Assembly (NCBI RefSeq): GCF_000828615.1 | Contig: NZ_AP012273.1 | Coordinates: forward strand, 3,019,001 to 3,083,000 | Origin: Thiolapillus brandeum | GTDB lineage: Bacteria; Pseudomonadota; Gammaproteobacteria; Chromatiales; Chromatiaceae | Length of the DNA: 64,000 nt | Direction: 5' to 3' | Shown here: piece by piece, positions 25,961 to 35,188 of the stretch | How the letters are laid out: every line of letters begins with the position of its first letter | How positions within the stretch are numbered: position 1 is the stretch's first letter | The notes under the pieces: model-generated | Databases searched by the model: none | Told to the model about the DNA's origin: nothing | Seen by the model: the letters and a program-made list of their open reading frames with translations, nothing else | Translations under genes and position numbers: made by a program

Positions 25961-26182
25961 TCAGGCATCCCGCCCCGAACCCGGCGTCCTGTTCCTGGCC
26001 CACCACAGCGCCCAACCACCAAGGCCCACCAGCGCCGCCACGCAACCGCCACAGGCGGAACAATGACCGCTGCGCGCCACGGAGCAGCCACTGCCGCCAG
26101 CCAGGGCAATCTGGGACAGGGCCATGCCCGCCCCCAGCGCGGCCGCCTGCAGGCTCCTGCGTCTTTGGTGTTTCGCTTTCAT
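25961..26182 (-). CDS. Small Cys-rich membrane protein
   Basis: 73 residues; GGAG lies 7 bp before the ATG. A signal/anchor segment (QAAALGAGMALSQIALAGGS) leads to a Cys-rich stretch, GCSVARSGHCSACGGCVAAL, with CX2CX2C-type spacing, then a second hydrophobic segment VGLGGWALWWARNR and a basic tail. It sits between the 926-residue octaheme gene and the barrel gene, 8 bp before the latter. I do not recognise a family. The Cys could bind a metal cluster or serve in heme or disulfide handling; both are guesses. Confidence 0.6.
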   Translation of the reverse strand: MKAKHQRRRSLQAAALGAGMALSQIALAGGSGCSVARSGHCSACGGCVAALVGLGGWALWWARNRTPGSGRDA

Positions 26183-26236
26183 GGCAAACTCCGGAAAAAG
26201 CCCCCGCTCTCATGGAGCGGGCGCAGGCCTGTTTGA

Positions 26237-29017
26237 TCAGTTGCCACAGCTTTCCGGCAGGGCACAACTGGCCACGATGGCGCCCTTGCGGTCGGCAATG
26301 GCGAAATGACCCAGGCCCGTGGCCCGGGCGATGACATAACCGGCCAGGCCGTCATGGGCCGGCTTCACCGCCAGGATGTCGCCGGAGCCCAGGTTGTCCC
26401 AGGCGGTGCCGTCCACGGAGGCCAGCAATTGCAGTTTGTCAGGCGCATTCATACCGCCGCGGTAGGGCAGAACGATCAGCATGTCCACGTCCAGCAGATT
26501 GCCGATCACGTCGCCTTCCGCGTTGATCACTTCCAGCACCACCAGATCTGAAGCCAGCTTGCTGCCCTTGTCCGCGGCGCTTTCCGCCGCCTTGGCAACC
26601 GCCGCATCTTCCACCAGGCCCGCCCGGAAGCTGGTGTAGGGCATGATCATGTCCAGCAGAAAATCGGATGCGGTCAGGATACTGACACCCCGGATGGGCG
26701 CCACACCGTAGTTGGGCCGGAAGATATAGCTGTCTTCGCCGCCCAGCGCGTTCATCACCCGCTCGCGATGCTTTTCATCCCAGATGCCGGCGGTATTCAT
26801 GGCCTTGATAGCGGTTACCCGGCGGGCCTGGCCACGCTGGGAAGGTGCGATCTCGTTGTTCAAACGGGTCATGGAGGGATTCACCAGGGTGTAGTAAAGA
26901 ATGTCCTCCACGCTCTCCGTGACACGGCCTTCCTCGTCCACCTTCATGTAGGGCAGATCCAGAACCACCAGGCCGTCCTCCACCATCTTTGGATCAGGCA
27001 GAGTGGTGACTTCCTTGACGTTGCCGGAACCGAGAATGCTGTCCGGCGCCACCAGGGAGCTGATCACCCCGTTCTGCTTGCGCCTGTGGCAGCTCTCGCA
27101 CTCCAGCGCCTCGGCGGAAGGCCGGGTGTTGTGGGACATGAGGTAGTGGTTGATCTCGGTCCAGACCAAGGCCACGTCGGGATTGCTCACGCCCTTTTTC
27201 GCCAGCAGCTTGTCATAGATTTTTTTCAAGGCGGCAAAGCCTTCATAGGTGTCCGGATCACTGTAACGCAGGCTGCCATGGGAATAGCGTGCCGACACTT
27301 CCAGCACCACTTCGCCGGTATCCGGATCCTTCACCTGGCCCACCTTGCTGCCATCATCCTTCACCAGGTATTCGAACACGCTGTTGCGCTCGGTCTTGGT
27401 GAGCACGCGGTCACTGTTCTTGTCCTTCCAGAAATAGCGGGCGCGCGGGTTGTAGGGGCTCATGCGCAATTTGCCGTCTTCCTCGCGGCGATACTGGTAG
27501 AGTATCTGCAGGTCGCGTCCCCGGTTCTTCTTGTTGGTGATATGGCAGGCCTGGCAGGACACTTCATCCAGGTGGGTCCGGGTGATGCTCTCCAGCTCAT
27601 CCTTTGCATAACCGCGCAGATCACCACCGGACTTCCACAGGGCCAGGTGGGCTTCCTTCATGTTCTTGTGTCCTGAAGGTGATACGGGTTCCGGCCCGGT
27701 ATCATGGCAGTACATGCAGGACTTGGCCTTGGGCTGGTAATCACGATGATCGGCCAGGTTCATGTCCGAGTTGCCCTTGAGGAAGTTGTGGTCCGTGTCC
27801 AGGTCCACGTTCACCCAGGGTTGGCGATAGTAGTTGCGCGCATGGCAGGCATTACAGGTGCTGATTTCCCGGGACTCACCATTGGCCTCGGTGAACACCT
27901 TGCCGTAGTGCACGTCGTCCTTGTAGTCATCGACCAGCATGCCTTCCTCGTCATAGACGGCCGAGGCGTCTTCCCCAAAGCCATAGAACCCCCGGCGGGA
28001 GTTGCTGGTGCGGTGACACTGCATGCAGTTGTCATTGGGCGGGAAGCCCATCATGGGAATGGACACCTTGCCGTTCTTGTCGAAGGCCGCCGGGTTCCAT
28101 GTGAGCCTGGGATTGCCATTCTTGTCCAGGTCCAGCTCGTACTCGATGTCCTTGCCACGGCGACCCTCTTCGATGGTGATGTCCTTCTTGGCCACGGTGA
28201 CCAGGTTCATGTCCTTGTTCACACCATCCGGATGCCGGATGTTCAGGTATTCCAGCATCGCCGTGGCGTTGTAACGGAAGAAACCGTTGTCGATGAACTT
28301 GTAACGGCGCAGGGTTCGCCACAGGTCGTATCCATCCGGGCCGTCTTCGACACTCAAGCGCTTGTCGAAAACCTGTAACCGCCCCTGATCGACATGACAC
28401 ATGAGGCAGTCGTTCTCCACCACGCCACTTTTCTTCCAGTCCCATTGGGACACTACGCTGTCGTCGGCCGGCTGGTTGTTGGAATCCGTGCCCCGATTGT
28501 AGTAGTCACCGTCGAAAGGCTTGACGGTATCCGGATCGACTTCATCATAACGGCGGCCCTGACGGTCCTTCTCCATCCAGCCGCCACCACTGTGGCACCC
28601 CTCACAGCGCTGGATCCATCCGGCCGTGCCCTTGTCTGCAAAATCAGCGACAGAGGCATTGTTCTTCCTGGCCAGCTGATCCGGATTGTTGCCGCCCATG
28701 CAGGCGTAGCCACCGAAGTAGCCGGGCCCCACAAGCTGGGGAAGACCGATTTTCTTTCCAAAGTCGTCATCGGTTTCGTCCCTGCCCAGCTCCATGTGGT
28801 AGGAATGGGTGATGGACTCATAGTCGTGACATTGACCGCAGCTGGTGCGGGGGCTGTAGGGCTTCCCGCTCTTGAGGACATTGGCACCCGATTCATCCAG
28901 CAGCGGAATGGCCGGATGCAGTTTTTCCTCGTCCACAAGCTGCCCCCAGGCGGGAGCGGTCAAGGCGGCGCAGGCTACCATCAATGCCCCTGCAGGCATT
29001 TGCCGGATCGTTTTCAT
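26237..29017 (-). CDS. Large octaheme cytochrome c, probably outer surface
   Basis: 926 residues from ATG 29,017 (GGGGAAA upstream); the longer frame upstream lacks a ribosome site. A signal peptide (MPAGALMVACAALTAPAWG) precedes the mature part. Eight CXXCH sites are spread over about residues 45-700: CGQCH, CEGCH, CLMCH, CMQCH, CNACH, CMYCH, CQACH and CESCH, with large non-heme insertions between. The last ~220 residues have no heme site and look like a beta-rich binding domain; a final CALPESCGN pair may form a disulfide. First gene of the leftward operon. Position next to a porin and size suggest the outer-surface terminal protein. No lipobox is convincing (LMVAC is weak). Confidence 0.85.
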   Translation of the reverse strand: MKTIRQMPAGALMVACAALTAPAWGQLVDEEKLHPAIPLLDESGANVLKSGKPYSPRTSCGQCHDYESITHSYHMELGRDETDDDFGKKIGLPQLVGPGYFGGYACMGGNNPDQLARKNNASVADFADKGTAGWIQRCEGCHSGGGWMEKDRQGRRYDEVDPDTVKPFDGDYYNRGTDSNNQPADDSVVSQWDWKKSGVVENDCLMCHVDQGRLQVFDKRLSVEDGPDGYDLWRTLRRYKFIDNGFFRYNATAMLEYLNIRHPDGVNKDMNLVTVAKKDITIEEGRRGKDIEYELDLDKNGNPRLTWNPAAFDKNGKVSIPMMGFPPNDNCMQCHRTSNSRRGFYGFGEDASAVYDEEGMLVDDYKDDVHYGKVFTEANGESREISTCNACHARNYYRQPWVNVDLDTDHNFLKGNSDMNLADHRDYQPKAKSCMYCHDTGPEPVSPSGHKNMKEAHLALWKSGGDLRGYAKDELESITRTHLDEVSCQACHITNKKNRGRDLQILYQYRREEDGKLRMSPYNPRARYFWKDKNSDRVLTKTERNSVFEYLVKDDGSKVGQVKDPDTGEVVLEVSARYSHGSLRYSDPDTYEGFAALKKIYDKLLAKKGVSNPDVALVWTEINHYLMSHNTRPSAEALECESCHRRKQNGVISSLVAPDSILGSGNVKEVTTLPDPKMVEDGLVVLDLPYMKVDEEGRVTESVEDILYYTLVNPSMTRLNNEIAPSQRGQARRVTAIKAMNTAGIWDEKHRERVMNALGGEDSYIFRPNYGVAPIRGVSILTASDFLLDMIMPYTSFRAGLVEDAAVAKAAESAADKGSKLASDLVVLEVINAEGDVIGNLLDVDMLIVLPYRGGMNAPDKLQLLASVDGTAWDNLGSGDILAVKPAHDGLAGYVIARATGLGHFAIADRKGAIVASCALPESCGN

Positions 29018-29473
29018 TGTTTGTTTTCCCCTGGTTGATTCTGGGCCTGCCTGGAACAGGCCCACGGTCTTCAGTATCCCTGGGGATAAGCAACTTCGAT
29101 GCCAATCATCAGAATTCCATAATATCAACAACTTGTGAAAAACCTGCCACGCCTGGAATGCTGCAATGGCGCCATATGCCACACACACAAGGGGGAAATG
29201 ACACAGCTCGGATTATTGTCCAGTCTGGTGTTTGGCCCGGATGAATCAAGGGGCCACCTGTTTTCTGTTGTCACCTCGATACCATCCTTGAATTGAATTC
29301 CCTTGTCGTAGCTCATGCCCACGCAGTGCAAACCGGCCATCATTGCGAAGGGCTGTTGCCCATGAATTTGGACAGGACTTGGGCGATTGTGCTACAAATG
29401 CCAATACAGACGTCGGAATCCCATTGGATTCGAAGAACAGGTAAATACACGGGACCGGGGGGTCAGTAAGGAA
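29018..29473. promoter_or_regulatory. Divergent upstream region of the multiheme operon
   Basis: 456 bp between the leftward multiheme operon and the rightward secreted-protein gene. Near the cytochrome start there is a perfect hairpin GGGCCTG (29,043-29,049) with CAGGCCC (29,057-29,063), which could lie in the 5' UTR. From about 29,320 the sequence is paralogous to 16,020-16,169. No promoter pair is called with confidence; no ORF supported. Confidence 0.4.
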
Positions 29474-30514
29474 ATGTCGCTACGAGGCATGAAACTGCAT
29501 CTGGCATTGCTCGCCATGGCCAGTTCTTCCGGCTATCTGCTCTTTTACCTGGCCTCTGACACCCGGGGCGTGGACATCAGTCAGAATCTGGCACACTGGA
29601 GCCGCTTCGTGGTCGAGGCACCCACCAGGTTCTTTGCCCCCTCTGCCGCTTCTGGCCAGGAGAGCACACTCCCAACGGCCCGGATCAGTCTCGGGGACAA
29701 GCCAGCGATCCTGCTTTCCGGCCATAAGAACACCGCACACCCTGTTGCCCTGTCATCCATGCCCGGGGAACAGGATCCGGTTCAGGCCCCCTCGGTCTCG
29801 CCTCGGGCAGACACATTGAATCCAGGTATCGAGGATCACATGGCACAGGCTGAAACAAGCTTGAACCTGTCCACCGATAGCATGGCGATGGAGACAGCGC
29901 CGGTTCCAGCCGCGCCCTCCCGGCCTTCCGCCGCAACCCTTGTTTCAGCAACCCGGAGTTTTCCTCAGGAGCCTGCCACCTTTATGGATACCAGCTTGCT
30001 GGTAACCCAGGCCGGGGGAGAAAACGCAACAGATCGTGGGCGGTTTTCCGCATCCGGCTACCCATCCCCGTATGCTGAGGAGGAAGACCGGCTGAACAAT
30101 CTGCTGCAATCGGACACCACTGCGGGACGGGTTTTGCCGGGCGACTCTCTGGGTGATGAAATCAACCTTGCCGCACGGGTCTACATATCCAATACCGCAG
30201 ACCTCCAGTATCCGGCCAGCCTGGGATTCGTGGTGCAGAATCCTGATACCGAACTGATGATCTATGCCTTGGCATCCAGGCTCAATACCCGTCGCCTGGC
30301 TACGCCCGGCCTGCCTCCCGCACTGCAGGTCTATGATGCCAATGGAGAGCTTGTGGCCAGTAGCGATCCCCTGCAACAGAATCAGGAAGGCGATCCGGCT
30401 GTAGTCCATGTGTTCCCTCCAGGCGCCTACCGGGTCGTCGTCTCAGCCGCCCGGGGCAGCGCCGGCGAGGTCATCATCGGCGTCAAGGATTACTATTCCG
30501 TGGAAGTGGAGTAA
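29474..30514 (+). CDS. Secreted protein with C-terminal PPC-like beta domain
   Basis: 346 residues from ATG 29,474; a second ATG at 29,489 (MKLHLALLAMASSSGYLLF) is an equally good start. N-terminal signal/anchor segment, a low-complexity middle (about 60-190) rich in Pro, Ser and Ala, and a C-terminal domain (about 235-345) with NLAARVYISNTADLQYPASL, LGFVVQNPDTELMIYALASR and GAYRVVVSAARGSAGEVIIG, which looks like the PPC or related extracellular beta-sandwich fold. The truncated copy at 16,170 is its pseudogene. Role unknown. Confidence 0.75.
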   Translation: MSLRGMKLHLALLAMASSSGYLLFYLASDTRGVDISQNLAHWSRFVVEAPTRFFAPSAASGQESTLPTARISLGDKPAILLSGHKNTAHPVALSSMPGEQDPVQAPSVSPRADTLNPGIEDHMAQAETSLNLSTDSMAMETAPVPAAPSRPSAATLVSATRSFPQEPATFMDTSLLVTQAGGENATDRGRFSASGYPSPYAEEEDRLNNLLQSDTTAGRVLPGDSLGDEINLAARVYISNTADLQYPASLGFVVQNPDTELMIYALASRLNTRRLATPGLPPALQVYDANGELVASSDPLQQNQEGDPAVVHVFPPGAYRVVVSAARGSAGEVIIGVKDYYSVEVE

Positions 30515-30527
30515 GACAGCAGGCTGT

Positions 30528-31829
30528 TCACTTCATACTCCCGGGGATTTCCACCTCAAAGCAGGCCCCTCCCAAATCTGATTCACCCACAATGATCCTC
30601 CATCCATGCTTGCGCACGATGGAATCCACCACAGCCAGCCCCAACCCGCATCCACCGGAATCCCGGGAGCGGCTTGGATCCAGCCGCGTGAACGGCTCAA
30701 AGATCCTCTTGACCTTGCCGGGTGGAACGCCGCTGCCATCATCCTCGATCCTGATCAAATAGCGGTCTTCCGTATGACGGATAGCGATACGGCATTGGGA
30801 CTGCGCAAACCGGCCCGCATTCCGAAGCAGGTTCAGAAGCATTCTTTTCATCAGCCGTTCATCCGCCTGTATCACGACCCCCGGATCGTCAGCATTCAAA
30901 TCAAAGCGGATTCCCGGGTAGAACGGCGAAACATGATCCATGCAGGATGCCAACAGATCCATCAGCTTCACTGAAGAAATATCCAGTTCCGAGCGGCTGT
31001 CCTTGAGACGGGCATAGTACAGCAACTCCTGCACCAGCTTGTCCAGATCGTTCAGCGCCTGATGAATACCGGCACGCAAATCAGCCTGTTCCGCCTCATC
31101 GGCATCCTCTGTCATTTCCAGGGCAAACTGGATGCGTGCCATGGGGCTGCGAAACTCATGGGCGACACCATGCAGCAGATCCCGTTGGAGCAGCAACAGA
31201 TTGCCATGCTCTTCCTGGACATCGGCAAGCAGTTTGTTGAGCTGCCGGACTTTCTCGACAATATCCTGCTCCCGGTTGTCGATGGACGCCATGCCAGGCA
31301 GTTTCATGATTTCCCGTTCCAGGATAGACCAACGCCTTTCCCGGTAACGCAGATAGAAGTAAACCAGCAGAATGTTGATGGCCACAGCCAGGATCCAATG
31401 CAGATCCCTGGACAGGGCCATCAGCCACCGGGGATACGGCGGCGGATCCAGTACCGCCACATGATCCTTGCCCAGGGGATAATAGATGAAGTGCTCCACG
31501 GGATCGATCAGCCCCTGCTGCGCGGCTGGCTGCCGCAGCCGCTTCATGATGGCCTCACTGAAATTGTGACGGTTCGCGGGAACGATGCTGCAACGGCTGT
31601 TCAGCTTCTTACTCAGTGCATCTGCTATGCCTTGCTGGTTTGCGGCGGTACTCGAGGAAAAATAATGCTGCATACTCGAACGGGCGTTCTGCAGCACCTC
31701 GTCATAGCGATCCGTTACGAAATCGTCCAGCCACGGGCGCAGGGTGGTGGTGAGCAGCAGAAACATCACCAGGTTGATGACCACCAGCCCCAGAGCCAGC
31801 CACAGGGGTTGTATCAGGCTAGGGCGCAA
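30528..31829 (-). CDS. Sensor histidine kinase, RstB/CpxA-like
   Basis: 433 residues with two membrane segments (about 10-30 and 145-165) flanking a periplasmic sensor of about 115 residues. The H-box HGVAHEFRSPMARIQFALEM shows the phosphorylated His; LLNLLRNAGRFA (N box), EDDGSGVPP (G1) and SGGCGLGLAVVDSIVRKHGW (G2) form the ATP-binding domain. It overlaps the response-regulator gene by 11 bp, so the pair is cotranscribed. Stimulus unknown. The RstB/CpxA label is by overall shape and by the GVAHE box. Confidence 0.9.
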   Translation of the reverse strand: MRPSLIQPLWLALGLVVINLVMFLLLTTTLRPWLDDFVTDRYDEVLQNARSSMQHYFSSSTAANQQGIADALSKKLNSRCSIVPANRHNFSEAIMKRLRQPAAQQGLIDPVEHFIYYPLGKDHVAVLDPPPYPRWLMALSRDLHWILAVAINILLVYFYLRYRERRWSILEREIMKLPGMASIDNREQDIVEKVRQLNKLLADVQEEHGNLLLLQRDLLHGVAHEFRSPMARIQFALEMTEDADEAEQADLRAGIHQALNDLDKLVQELLYYARLKDSRSELDISSVKLMDLLASCMDHVSPFYPGIRFDLNADDPGVVIQADERLMKRMLLNLLRNAGRFAQSQCRIAIRHTEDRYLIRIEDDGSGVPPGKVKRIFEPFTRLDPSRSRDSGGCGLGLAVVDSIVRKHGWRIIVGESDLGGACFEVEIPGSMK

Positions 31830-32514
31830 GCAGGTAACCTCGTCCTCGAACGGTCTTTATCACAGCAGGCTCCCGGGGGTCATCGCCCAGCTTCCTGCGC
31901 AACCGGGAAATACGGATATCGATGGAACGATCGACACCATCATATTCCATATGGAAGATTTTCCGGTGCAACTGATCCCGGGTGATGATCTGGCCAGCCT
32001 GTTTCGCCAGGGTGTGCAGGAGATCAAATTCTGCCGTGCTCAGCACAAGCTTTTTATGATTCTGAACCACCTCCCGGGTAGCGGGATCGATGCGCAACCG
32101 GCCATTGTTCGCGGTCAAGGCTGCTGAACCCGACGCCCCTTCCAGACTCCCATGCTTTCTCAATTGAGCACGAATATGCGCCAGCAGCACCCTGGGACTG
32201 ATGGGTTTGCGCAGGTAGTCATCCGCCCCCACCTCCAGACCGGTTACCTCGTCTATCTCATCATCGAGGGCAGTCAGCATGATAATGGGATTGGGGAAAC
32301 CCGGGCGGATAGTGCGGCAGATACTCAGGCCATCCGTTCCCGGGAGCATCAAATCCAGCACCAGGAGATCCGGCTGAAAGCGTTCGATATACTGCGCAGC
32401 GTCTTCCCCGGTGTTGCGCACTTCGACCACATAGCCATTCTTCACCAGGAAGCGGCTGATGAGCAGTGTCAACTCCTGGTCGTCGTCAATGATCAGTATT
32501 TTGTCTTTTTTCAT
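31819..32514 (-). CDS. OmpR-family response regulator, RstA-like
   Basis: 231 residues from the ATG at 32,514 (MKKDKILIID), a better start than an upstream one. Receiver domain at about 1-120, with acidic pocket IIDDDQE, phospho-acceptor Asp in LVLDLMLPGTDGL and Lys in YLRKPIS. The C-terminal winged-helix DNA-binding domain (about 140-228) contains LSTAEFDLLHTLAKQAGQII and the recognition region RSIDIRISRLRRKLGDDP, ending VIKTVRGRGYLLAP. Cotranscribed with the kinase gene downstream. Targets unknown; the multiheme locus and protease are nearby but no binding site was identified. Confidence 0.93.
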   Translation of the reverse strand: MKKDKILIIDDDQELTLLISRFLVKNGYVVEVRNTGEDAAQYIERFQPDLLVLDLMLPGTDGLSICRTIRPGFPNPIIMLTALDDEIDEVTGLEVGADDYLRKPISPRVLLAHIRAQLRKHGSLEGASGSAALTANNGRLRIDPATREVVQNHKKLVLSTAEFDLLHTLAKQAGQIITRDQLHRKIFHMEYDGVDRSIDIRISRLRRKLGDDPREPAVIKTVRGRGYLLAP

Positions 32515-32542
32515 CCCGGGGACCGCGCATACCAATCACAGT

Positions 32543-32574
32543 AAAAAGCCGGGCAACCCTGAAGCAGCCCGGCT
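32543..32574 (-). terminator. Rho-independent terminator after the protease gene
   Basis: On the minus strand AGCCGGGC (stem) and GCCCGGCT pair across a loop, followed by a T-run (A-run at 32,543-32,547 on the plus strand). It lies between the leftward protease gene and the leftward response regulator. Confidence 0.75.
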
Positions 32575-32594
32575 CACCCATTCCTGGGCTCAAA

Positions 32595-32716
32595 GATATT
32601 AACCCGGCAACCAGGCGGGTCTGGTTCGTTCAGGCCGTGTCTTCACGGCAAGGTGCAGATACACCGCCTCAGCGCCCTTACCTGAGTCCTGAAGATCTGG
32701 TCGGCGATTGAATATA
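32595..32716. repeat. Palindromic element (repeat family A, copy 2)
   Basis: Left end GATATTAACCCGGCAACCAG is close to the left end of copy 1 (GATATTAACCCGGCGACCAA). The right end, GATCTGGTCGGCGATTGAAT, is its imperfect reverse complement. The centre holds a perfect small hairpin, GCCGTG-TCTT-CACGGC. Shorter than copy 1 (about 122 bp against 289), with no ORF. Confidence 0.6.
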
Positions 32717-32762
32717 ACCCGGTTGACAGAGATCCGTCAAAGAACGTCTTACACCGGTGTAA

Positions 32763-33956
32763 CTAACGGGTAAAGCCCATGAGTTCCACACCGTCAAAAG
32801 CTTCATAGCCCACAATGCGAATATGCCACACACCGGGCTGTGGGTCCCGGATCAGGATGCTTTCATCGTTGCCATCCAGGTAAGGGGCATAGGTATCATT
32901 GTTCAGTTCGGGCATATGGCCATGACTGGCCATGAGATCGGCGTCACCGCTGCCACCCCGAATATCCAGCCACAGTATTCTGGCGTTCTTTTTCACCCGG
33001 ATCTTGAAATCGATCCCGGCGTCGCTCTCCCCGGAAAGACCCCTGACCAGTTTGCCGCTGGTGATGAAGCCCTGTTCTTCAGGTGGCTCCTGATTGCCGC
33101 CGCCATTGTCATCCGGCTGTCCCTGCATGGTATTCTGAACCCACTTGTTGAACGCGCTGACCCGGGTGTACACCCCATATTTGTTGGGGCGTGCACAACC
33201 CTCTCCCCAGGAAACGATACCGGCCTGGTAGAAGTCACCCTCTTTCTCCACCACCAGAGGACCACCACTATCTCCCTGACAGGCGTCCTTGCGCCCCTCG
33301 GCATATCCTGCACAGAGTTCCGTAGGAGTAATCACACCATTGTAGGCTTCAGGTTTATTGCAGACTTCATTGGCCACGATGGGAATTTCCACCTTCTGCA
33401 TCCTGCCGGAGGCATCCCCACCCTCTTCCACGGCGCCCCATCCTGACACGGAGGCCATGTCACCAGGACGACCCGCCACGGACATGACCTGTTGCGTAGC
33501 AAGTTTGAGATACTGAATACCGTTGATGTTCGAAGCCAGTTCCAGCAATGCCAGATCTGCGGCATTCCCATTGGATTGCGTATAGTTCTGGTGTATATAC
33601 ACGGATTTGACTTTGGCCCTCTTGCCGGCGTTGCTGGACAAATCAGCAACGCCTGCCCGTACGGAAAGTTGATTCATGTTGCTTCCACTGACATCTTCCA
33701 CGCAGTGCGCCGCGGTCAAAACCCAGTGACTGGCAATCAGCGATCCCCCGCAGAAATGCGACTTTCCGTACTGAATACTTGCCATCCATGGCCGTTCTCC
33801 GTCGGGCACATTGACGCCACCCACGATACGGTCAGAAGCATAAACCCTCATCTTCATCTTGTTATCAATCGCAGGAGACGCCAATATGCAGGACGTCCCA
33901 ATCATAAGGCTTGTTGCTAAGACAGTGCTTTTAACCCTCACGGAGTGTTTCCTCAT
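32763..33956 (-). CDS. Secreted trypsin-like serine protease with C-terminal PPC-like domain
   Basis: 397 residues from ATG 33,956; a GTG at 33,941 (MRVKSTVLATSLMIG) has a better-placed ribosome site, GAGGA. Signal peptide ends near residue 27 (ILASP). The S1 domain runs about 43-270, starting at the activation site RIVGG; the catalytic triad is His in LTAAHCVED, Asp in DLALLELAS and Ser in CQGDSGGPLVVEK, and Asp in KDACQGDSG gives trypsin-like specificity for Arg/Lys. Cys pairs are conserved. A linker of Gly, Asn and Pro leads to a ~95-residue PPC-like domain (SGKLVRGLSGESDAGIDFKI). Exported; the zymogen-like N-terminus suggests activation by cleavage at RIVGG. Confidence 0.93.
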   Translation of the reverse strand: MRKHSVRVKSTVLATSLMIGTSCILASPAIDNKMKMRVYASDRIVGGVNVPDGERPWMASIQYGKSHFCGGSLIASHWVLTAAHCVEDVSGSNMNQLSVRAGVADLSSNAGKRAKVKSVYIHQNYTQSNGNAADLALLELASNINGIQYLKLATQQVMSVAGRPGDMASVSGWGAVEEGGDASGRMQKVEIPIVANEVCNKPEAYNGVITPTELCAGYAEGRKDACQGDSGGPLVVEKEGDFYQAGIVSWGEGCARPNKYGVYTRVSAFNKWVQNTMQGQPDDNGGGNQEPPEEQGFITSGKLVRGLSGESDAGIDFKIRVKKNARILWLDIRGGSGDADLMASHGHMPELNNDTYAPYLDGNDESILIRDPQPGVWHIRIVGYEAFDGVELMGFTR

Positions 33957-34077
33957 AAGGTAATTGGGAAACTAGATTAGAAGGGACTCCGCACTTTATT
34001 GGTATTGCAGTTGTGTTGTCTTTTTGTATCAGAATGTATCAACCGGATCCTGGAACACCGCAGTATGTGCGTACGGA

Positions 34078-35187
34078 TCAATACATCCGGTGCCGGAACA
34101 GCCATCCAGCCGCCGCCAGGGATACCACGCCGATCACTGCCATGGGCCAGTACTGATCCTGAAGCAGGGCATAGCCATCCCCTTCGAGGAAAACACCACG
34201 CACGATGACCAGGAAATAACGCAGGGGATCAAGGTAAGTGAGGGTTTGAACCGCCTCGGGCATATTGGCAATGGGAGTGGCGAAACCGGACAGGATCACC
34301 GCCGGCACCAGGAACAGAAACGCCCCCAGCACGGCCTGCTGCTGGGTCACGGATATGGCGGAGATCATCAGTCCCACTCCCACTGCGGAGAACAGGAACA
34401 GCAGCAATCCCAGGTACAGGGCCCCAACGCTGCCCCGCAGGGGAACCTCGAACCAAAGCATGGCCACAGCGATAATGAAGCTGGCTTCGATCACCCCGAT
34501 CACCAGCCCGGGAATGGACTTGCCCACCAGAATCGCCGTGGGACGCAGAGGTGTGACCAGAAGCTGATCGAAAGTCCCCTGTTCCCGCTCCCGGGCCACG
34601 GACAAGGCCGTTACCACCAGGGTCACCACCAGAGTGAGCAGCCCGACGATGCCGGGAATGATGAACCAGTGGGAATCCAGATCCTCGTTGTACCAGGCCC
34701 GCATACTGAGTCTCACCGGCGGGCCGCTGCTGCCCCGGGCTGCCGCCAGGCGCTGGTTGAAATCCAGAACGATGGTACGCAGATAGTTCAGGGCCAACAG
34801 GGCCGTATTGGAGTTGCGCCCGTCGAGGATCACCTGCAGGCTGCCGCTGCCACCTTGAGCCAGGTGGGTGGTGAAGCGGGGCTCGATGTGCAGTACCAGC
34901 AATGCTTCCTTGTTATCCACCAGGGAGGCGATCTGTTCCTCCCGGCTGACATGGGCGGTGATATCGAAATGGGGGGATCCCTGGATGCGGCTCACCAGCT
35001 CCCGGGCGGCGCTACCGCCATCCTCGTCATACACCGCCACAGGCAGATGATCCAGATCGAAACTGGCCGCATAGCCAAAGATGATGAGCTGCATGATGGG
35101 CGGCCCAATGAGTACGAACCGGCTGCGCGGATCCCGCAGCAGCGCCAGAAACTCCTTGATGGCCAGTGCCAGTATGTGCCGCAGCAT
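34078..35187 (-). CDS. ybhR: ABC-2 exporter permease, YbhR-like
   Basis: 369 residues: one N-terminal helix, a periplasmic loop of about 150 residues, and five C-terminal helices with FIIPGIVGLLTLVVTLVVTA and EREQGTFDQLLVTPLRP, the ABC-2 permease signature. Last gene of a four-gene operon that matches E. coli ybhGFSR in order, lengths and type. The E. coli pump exports drugs or cations; substrate here is unknown. The other permease ends 1 bp before this start. Confidence 0.92.
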   Translation of the reverse strand: MLRHILALAIKEFLALLRDPRSRFVLIGPPIMQLIIFGYAASFDLDHLPVAVYDEDGGSAARELVSRIQGSPHFDITAHVSREEQIASLVDNKEALLVLHIEPRFTTHLAQGGSGSLQVILDGRNSNTALLALNYLRTIVLDFNQRLAAARGSSGPPVRLSMRAWYNEDLDSHWFIIPGIVGLLTLVVTLVVTALSVAREREQGTFDQLLVTPLRPTAILVGKSIPGLVIGVIEASFIIAVAMLWFEVPLRGSVGALYLGLLLFLFSAVGVGLMISAISVTQQQAVLGAFLFLVPAVILSGFATPIANMPEAVQTLTYLDPLRYFLVIVRGVFLEGDGYALLQDQYWPMAVIGVVSLAAAGWLFRHRMY

Positions 35188-35188
35188 C

